Below, piece after piece: positions 5,562-7,988 of a stretch of 7,988 nt of DNA (position 1 is its first letter; each line of letters begins with the position of its first letter). The position numbers were made by a program, and so were the translations under genes. Origin of the DNA: Candidatus Sulfopaludibacter sp. SbA3 (lineage in GTDB: Bacteria > Acidobacteriota > Terriglobia > 2-12-FULL-54-10); assembly GCA_945865705.1 (NCBI GenBank), contig CAMBEY010000131.1, positions 1 to 7,988 on the forward strand. The letters run 5' to 3'. Below the pieces are notes generated by a model. It saw only the letters and a list, made by a program, of their open reading frames with translations. It was not told the origin of the DNA and made no database searches.

Positions 5562-7988
5562 TTGGCTGAAAACTCGCAGAGAAATCTTGCGGCGATCATG
5601 TTTACGGACATGGTCGGCTACTCGTCGCTGACCCAGCGCAACGAGACCCTGGCGCTGGAACTGCTCGAAGCCCATCACGAGTTACTTCGCCCGGTCTTTC
5701 CGAAATATTCCGGCAAAGAGATCAAGACCATCGGCGACGCTTTGCTCGTGGAGTTCACAAGCGCGCTGGAAGCGGTGGACTGCGCCGTTGCCATGCAGCG
5801 AGTGCTGGCCACTCACAACGCTACAGTCGTGCCGGACAAACGGATTCAGATTCGCATCGGCGTGCATGTGGGCGACGTCGAGCATCGTGATGGCGACGTC
5901 TTTGGCGATGCGGTGAACATTGCCTCGCGCATCGAGCCGCTGGCGCGCGCCGGCGGCATCTGCGTCTCCGAGGATGTTGCCCGACAGGTACGCAATAAAC
6001 TCGACACGCCGCTCGAAAAGATCGGCAGGAGTGATCTGAAGAATATCGAACTGCCCGTGGAGGTTTACGAGGCGCTCCTCCCTTGGCTGGAGAAAGGGAC
6101 CGCCGCCGGTGATGCGGTCAGGCATGGCGGACATACTGTACATTCAGTACAAAATTCGCCGATGGCGCTAGGCTTCAAGTGGGCAGTTGTGCTGGCACTG
6201 ATATTGGCAGTTTCAGCTGCCGTGTTTTTCGCGCTCCGCCGCAACCCGGCAACCAATCCCGGCGCCGTCCTTCGCGTAATGCTGCCATTAACGGAAGAGG
6301 AGCGTCCGGTGGAAGGCGGACATCTGGCCATTTCGCCGGACGGAACTCATCTCGCCATCATTGGGTATCGTGGCGGAATTGGCAGAATCTATCTGCGCTC
6401 GCTCGACGATAACCAGGTCAAAGAGTTGCCGGGCACCGAGGGAGCTGGCTACCCCTATCCGGCCTTCTCTCCCGACGGGCAATGGATTGCCTTTGATGCC
6501 CAGGGCAAATTGAAAAAGGTTCCTATCAGCGGCGGCCAGCCCGTGGTCATTTGCGACGCCCCTTCCGGTCGCGGAATCTTTTGGGCCGATGATGGCACGA
6601 TCGTGTTCACGCCTGCGGCGCGCGGCGGCGGCGTTTTCCGGGTGTCGGAAAACGGAGGCGAACCACATCCCATCAGCAAGCTGGATGTCGCCAGCGGCGA
6701 GACCAGTCATCGCATGCCGATACTTTTGCCGGGCGGCAAAGCAATTCTCTATACCACCTATGGAGCGGCGTATCGGGATGTGAATATTGTCGCGCAGTCC
6801 CTCGACTCGGGGGAAAAGAAGATCGTGGTGGCGGGAGCCAGCATGCCGACTTACACCTCTTCCGGGCACCTGCTTTATTTGCAGCCGAAGTTGCCGGGAA
6901 CCGTGCTGGCCGCCCCATTCGATCCTGCGCGGCTGGAGCTGACCGGCACGCCGGTCCCAGTGGTGGAAGGTGTGTTCACGGTTCGCGAAGACACCGCTCG
7001 ATGGGCCGTCTCCCGCGATGGACAGTTGGTGTACGCCCTAGGCGGGCTGCAGGGGCAGGAAAAAGAACTTGTTTGGGTGGACCGCAAGGGAAGCGCGCAG
7101 CCGCTGCCGTTCCCGCCGCGTCCTTACAGTTTCCCCAGCCTTTCGCCTGACGGTCGCAAGATTCTTGTGGCATTCAATTATATCCAAACGAGCGTTTGGA
7201 TTCTGAGCCTGTCTGACAATACGCTCAATCGAATGACCTTCGAGGGGAACAATTCTTGGCCGTTCTGGACGCCGGATGGCCAGCGCATTGTGTATGATTC
7301 ACTCCGGGACAGAGGATATACGCCGATGTGGAAGTCAGCGGATGGCAGTGGCAAAGAAGAGTTCATCCTTCCGGAACTTGCTACGAGCGGCAATGAGGGA
7401 ACCATTTCTCCAGATGGAAAAGTGTTGTTAGTCCACTGCGGCGGGCAAAGCGCCGAAGATATCTGCTCCGTCGCGCTCGACGGATCCGCCGGGGTAAAGC
7501 CGATCGAACTGAGTCCTGGAAGAGACCGGGACCCTCAGTTTTCGCCCGATGGCAGATGGCTGGCATACGCTTCGAATGAATCCGGCGCCAATGAAATCTA
7601 TGTCATTCCATTTCCAGTGCAGGGTGATCGCAGGCAGATATCATCCGGGGGCGGCACGGAACCGCGCTGGGCGAAAAATGGCCGGGAACTGTTCTACCGC
7701 CGCGGCAATAGCCTGATGAGCGTGGAGATCAGCACCGAGCCCGCCTTACGTTGGGGAACGGCGCGCGAACTGTTCGCGGGTCCGTACGATCTTACTAATA
7801 CAGAACAGGCAAATTACGATGTCTCCGCCGATGGCCAGCGTTTCGTGATGGCCTTTCCGGCCGAGACGACGGAGGCGTTTCTGGAGGGACACCGCCAGGG
7901 ATTCGCTTACTTGGGTGGAGTGCCGCGAAGCATCCTGTACGACAACACCAAGCTGGCGGTGGCGAAGATACTGGGAGACGGAACGCGG
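5562..7988 (+). CDS. Class III adenylate cyclase - TM - TolB-like propeller, 3' end fused in frame to IS21 IstA fragment
   Basis: TTG start at 5562 is supported by AGGGGAG 7 nt upstream; the frame is open to the right edge (809 codons). Residues 9-171 are a class III nucleotide cyclase domain. Both metal Asp (D16 in FTDMVGYS, D59 in KTIGDAL), the adenine-specifying pair K55 and D112 (DVFGD), and the transition-state N119 and R123 (AVNIASRIE) are present, so it should form an active homodimer making cAMP in the cytoplasm. Residues 205-225 form one membrane helix followed by Arg-Arg. From about 235 to 763 a TolB/PD40-type propeller carries repeated SPDG motifs (near 253, 303, 532, 617, 662), placed outside the membrane, probably as a sensor. 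The last blade (YDVSADGQRFVM) stops short by an estimated 20-25 residues. From A764 the frame is IS21 transposase, so the native C-terminus is missing. Cyclase and propeller calls are firm; whether the fusion exists in the organism is open. Confidence 0.9.
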   Translation, partial: MAENSQRNLAAIMFTDMVGYSSLTQRNETLALELLEAHHELLRPVFPKYSGKEIKTIGDALLVEFTSALEAVDCAVAMQRVLATHNATVVPDKRIQIRIGVHVGDVEHRDGDVFGDAVNIASRIEPLARAGGICVSEDVARQVRNKLDTPLEKIGRSDLKNIELPVEVYEALLPWLEKGTAAGDAVRHGGHTVHSVQNSPMALGFKWAVVLALILAVSAAVFFALRRNPATNPGAVLRVMLPLTEEERPVEGGHLAISPDGTHLAIIGYRGGIGRIYLRSLDDNQVKELPGTEGAGYPYPAFSPDGQWIAFDAQGKLKKVPISGGQPVVICDAPSGRGIFWADDGTIVFTPAARGGGVFRVSENGGEPHPISKLDVASGETSHRMPILLPGGKAILYTTYGAAYRDVNIVAQSLDSGEKKIVVAGASMPTYTSSGHLLYLQPKLPGTVLAAPFDPARLELTGTPVPVVEGVFTVREDTARWAVSRDGQLVYALGGLQGQEKELVWVDRKGSAQPLPFPPRPYSFPSLSPDGRKILVAFNYIQTSVWILSLSDNTLNRMTFEGNNSWPFWTPDGQRIVYDSLRDRGYTPMWKSADGSGKEEFILPELATSGNEGTISPDGKVLLVHCGGQSAEDICSVALDGSAGVKPIELSPGRDRDPQFSPDGRWLAYASNESGANEIYVIPFPVQGDRRQISSGGGTEPRWAKNGRELFYRRGNSLMSVEISTEPALRWGTARELFAGPYDLTNTEQANYDVSADGQRFVMAFPAETTEAFLEGHRQGFAYLGGVPRSILYDNTKLAVAKILGDGTR
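7842..7988 (+). mobile_element. istA: Internal fragment of IS21-family transposase IstA, in frame with the cyclase gene
   Basis: The frame from 7842 reads FVMAFPAETTEAFLEGH, then GGVPRSILYDNTKLAVAKI up to the edge. This matches the middle of IstA: the A(F/Y)P.E.TEAFL.GH helix and the VYDN-type motif holding the second Asp of the DDE catalytic triad (D at 7941-7943). The IstA N-terminal HTH region, the first catalytic Asp and the left terminal inverted repeat are absent. The residues FVMAF suit both the propeller and the transposase, so the joint can only be placed to about 7839-7853. The rest of IstA, IstB and the right end, if present, lie beyond the window. Its GC-rich codon use is like that of its neighbours. 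Confidence 0.85.

Noticed and set aside
5682..6143. Minus-strand frame of 153 codons
   Set aside because: It is antisense to the cyclase catalytic domain, whose active-site residues are all readable on the plus strand.
6288..6869. Minus-strand frame of 193 codons
   Set aside because: It is antisense to the TolB-like propeller, which has repeated SPDG motifs in the plus frame.
7842..7988. Intact IS21 element starting in the window
   Set aside because: There is no terminal inverted repeat and no istA start or HTH region; only an internal piece of IstA is present.

Overview
The window looks like chromosomal DNA from a soil or sediment member of the Acidobacteriota. This is an inference from the gene families: a tannase/feruloyl-esterase-family protein, a long NHL-like repeat protein with 'G(D/N)VAPLRVL.G' linkers, and an adenylate cyclase fused to a TolB-like propeller. 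Base composition (high fifties to about 60% GC by eye) agrees. No rRNA, complete tRNA or CRISPR array is present.

Layout. Positions 1-4652 hold a minus-strand gene set, transcribed right to left: a secreted tannase-family esterase (4652-2988), a long repeat protein with an N-terminal membrane anchor (2959-707), and a secreted Sel1-repeat protein (637 to beyond the left edge). The gaps are 28 and 69 nt and I see no terminator between the genes, so they probably form one operon. A good promoter candidate lies at 4733-4760. The repeat protein is cut by a single in-frame TGA at 1526-1528. The frame stays open on both sides and the repeat pattern carries straight through it. A 9-bp hairpin with a GGU loop follows the TGA.

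Positions 4668-5561 are about 0.9 kb of probably non-coding DNA between two divergent units. The region holds promoter candidates for both directions, a 9-bp inverted repeat with a 14-nt spacer, a long imperfect hairpin, and a 17-nt stretch that resembles the 3' end of a tRNA-Ser on the minus strand.

From 5562 to the right edge one plus-strand frame encodes a class III adenylate cyclase domain with all expected catalytic residues, one membrane helix, and a TolB/PD40-type beta-propeller. Near 7842-7853 the propeller ends abruptly and the frame continues, without a break, into the middle of an IS21-family IstA transposase. The last 46 codons are transposase-like, include the second Asp of the DDE triad, and run off the edge. 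A simple insertion cannot give this structure, so it is either a deletion/recombination scar or an assembly chimera.

How the parts may work together (inference): the esterase would cleave plant phenolic esters outside the cytoplasm, and the anchored repeat protein and the Sel1 protein could be binding or scaffold partners. The divergent cyclase looks like a membrane sensor whose propeller faces the periplasm and which makes cAMP inside. Nothing in the sequence proves that it controls the esterase operon.
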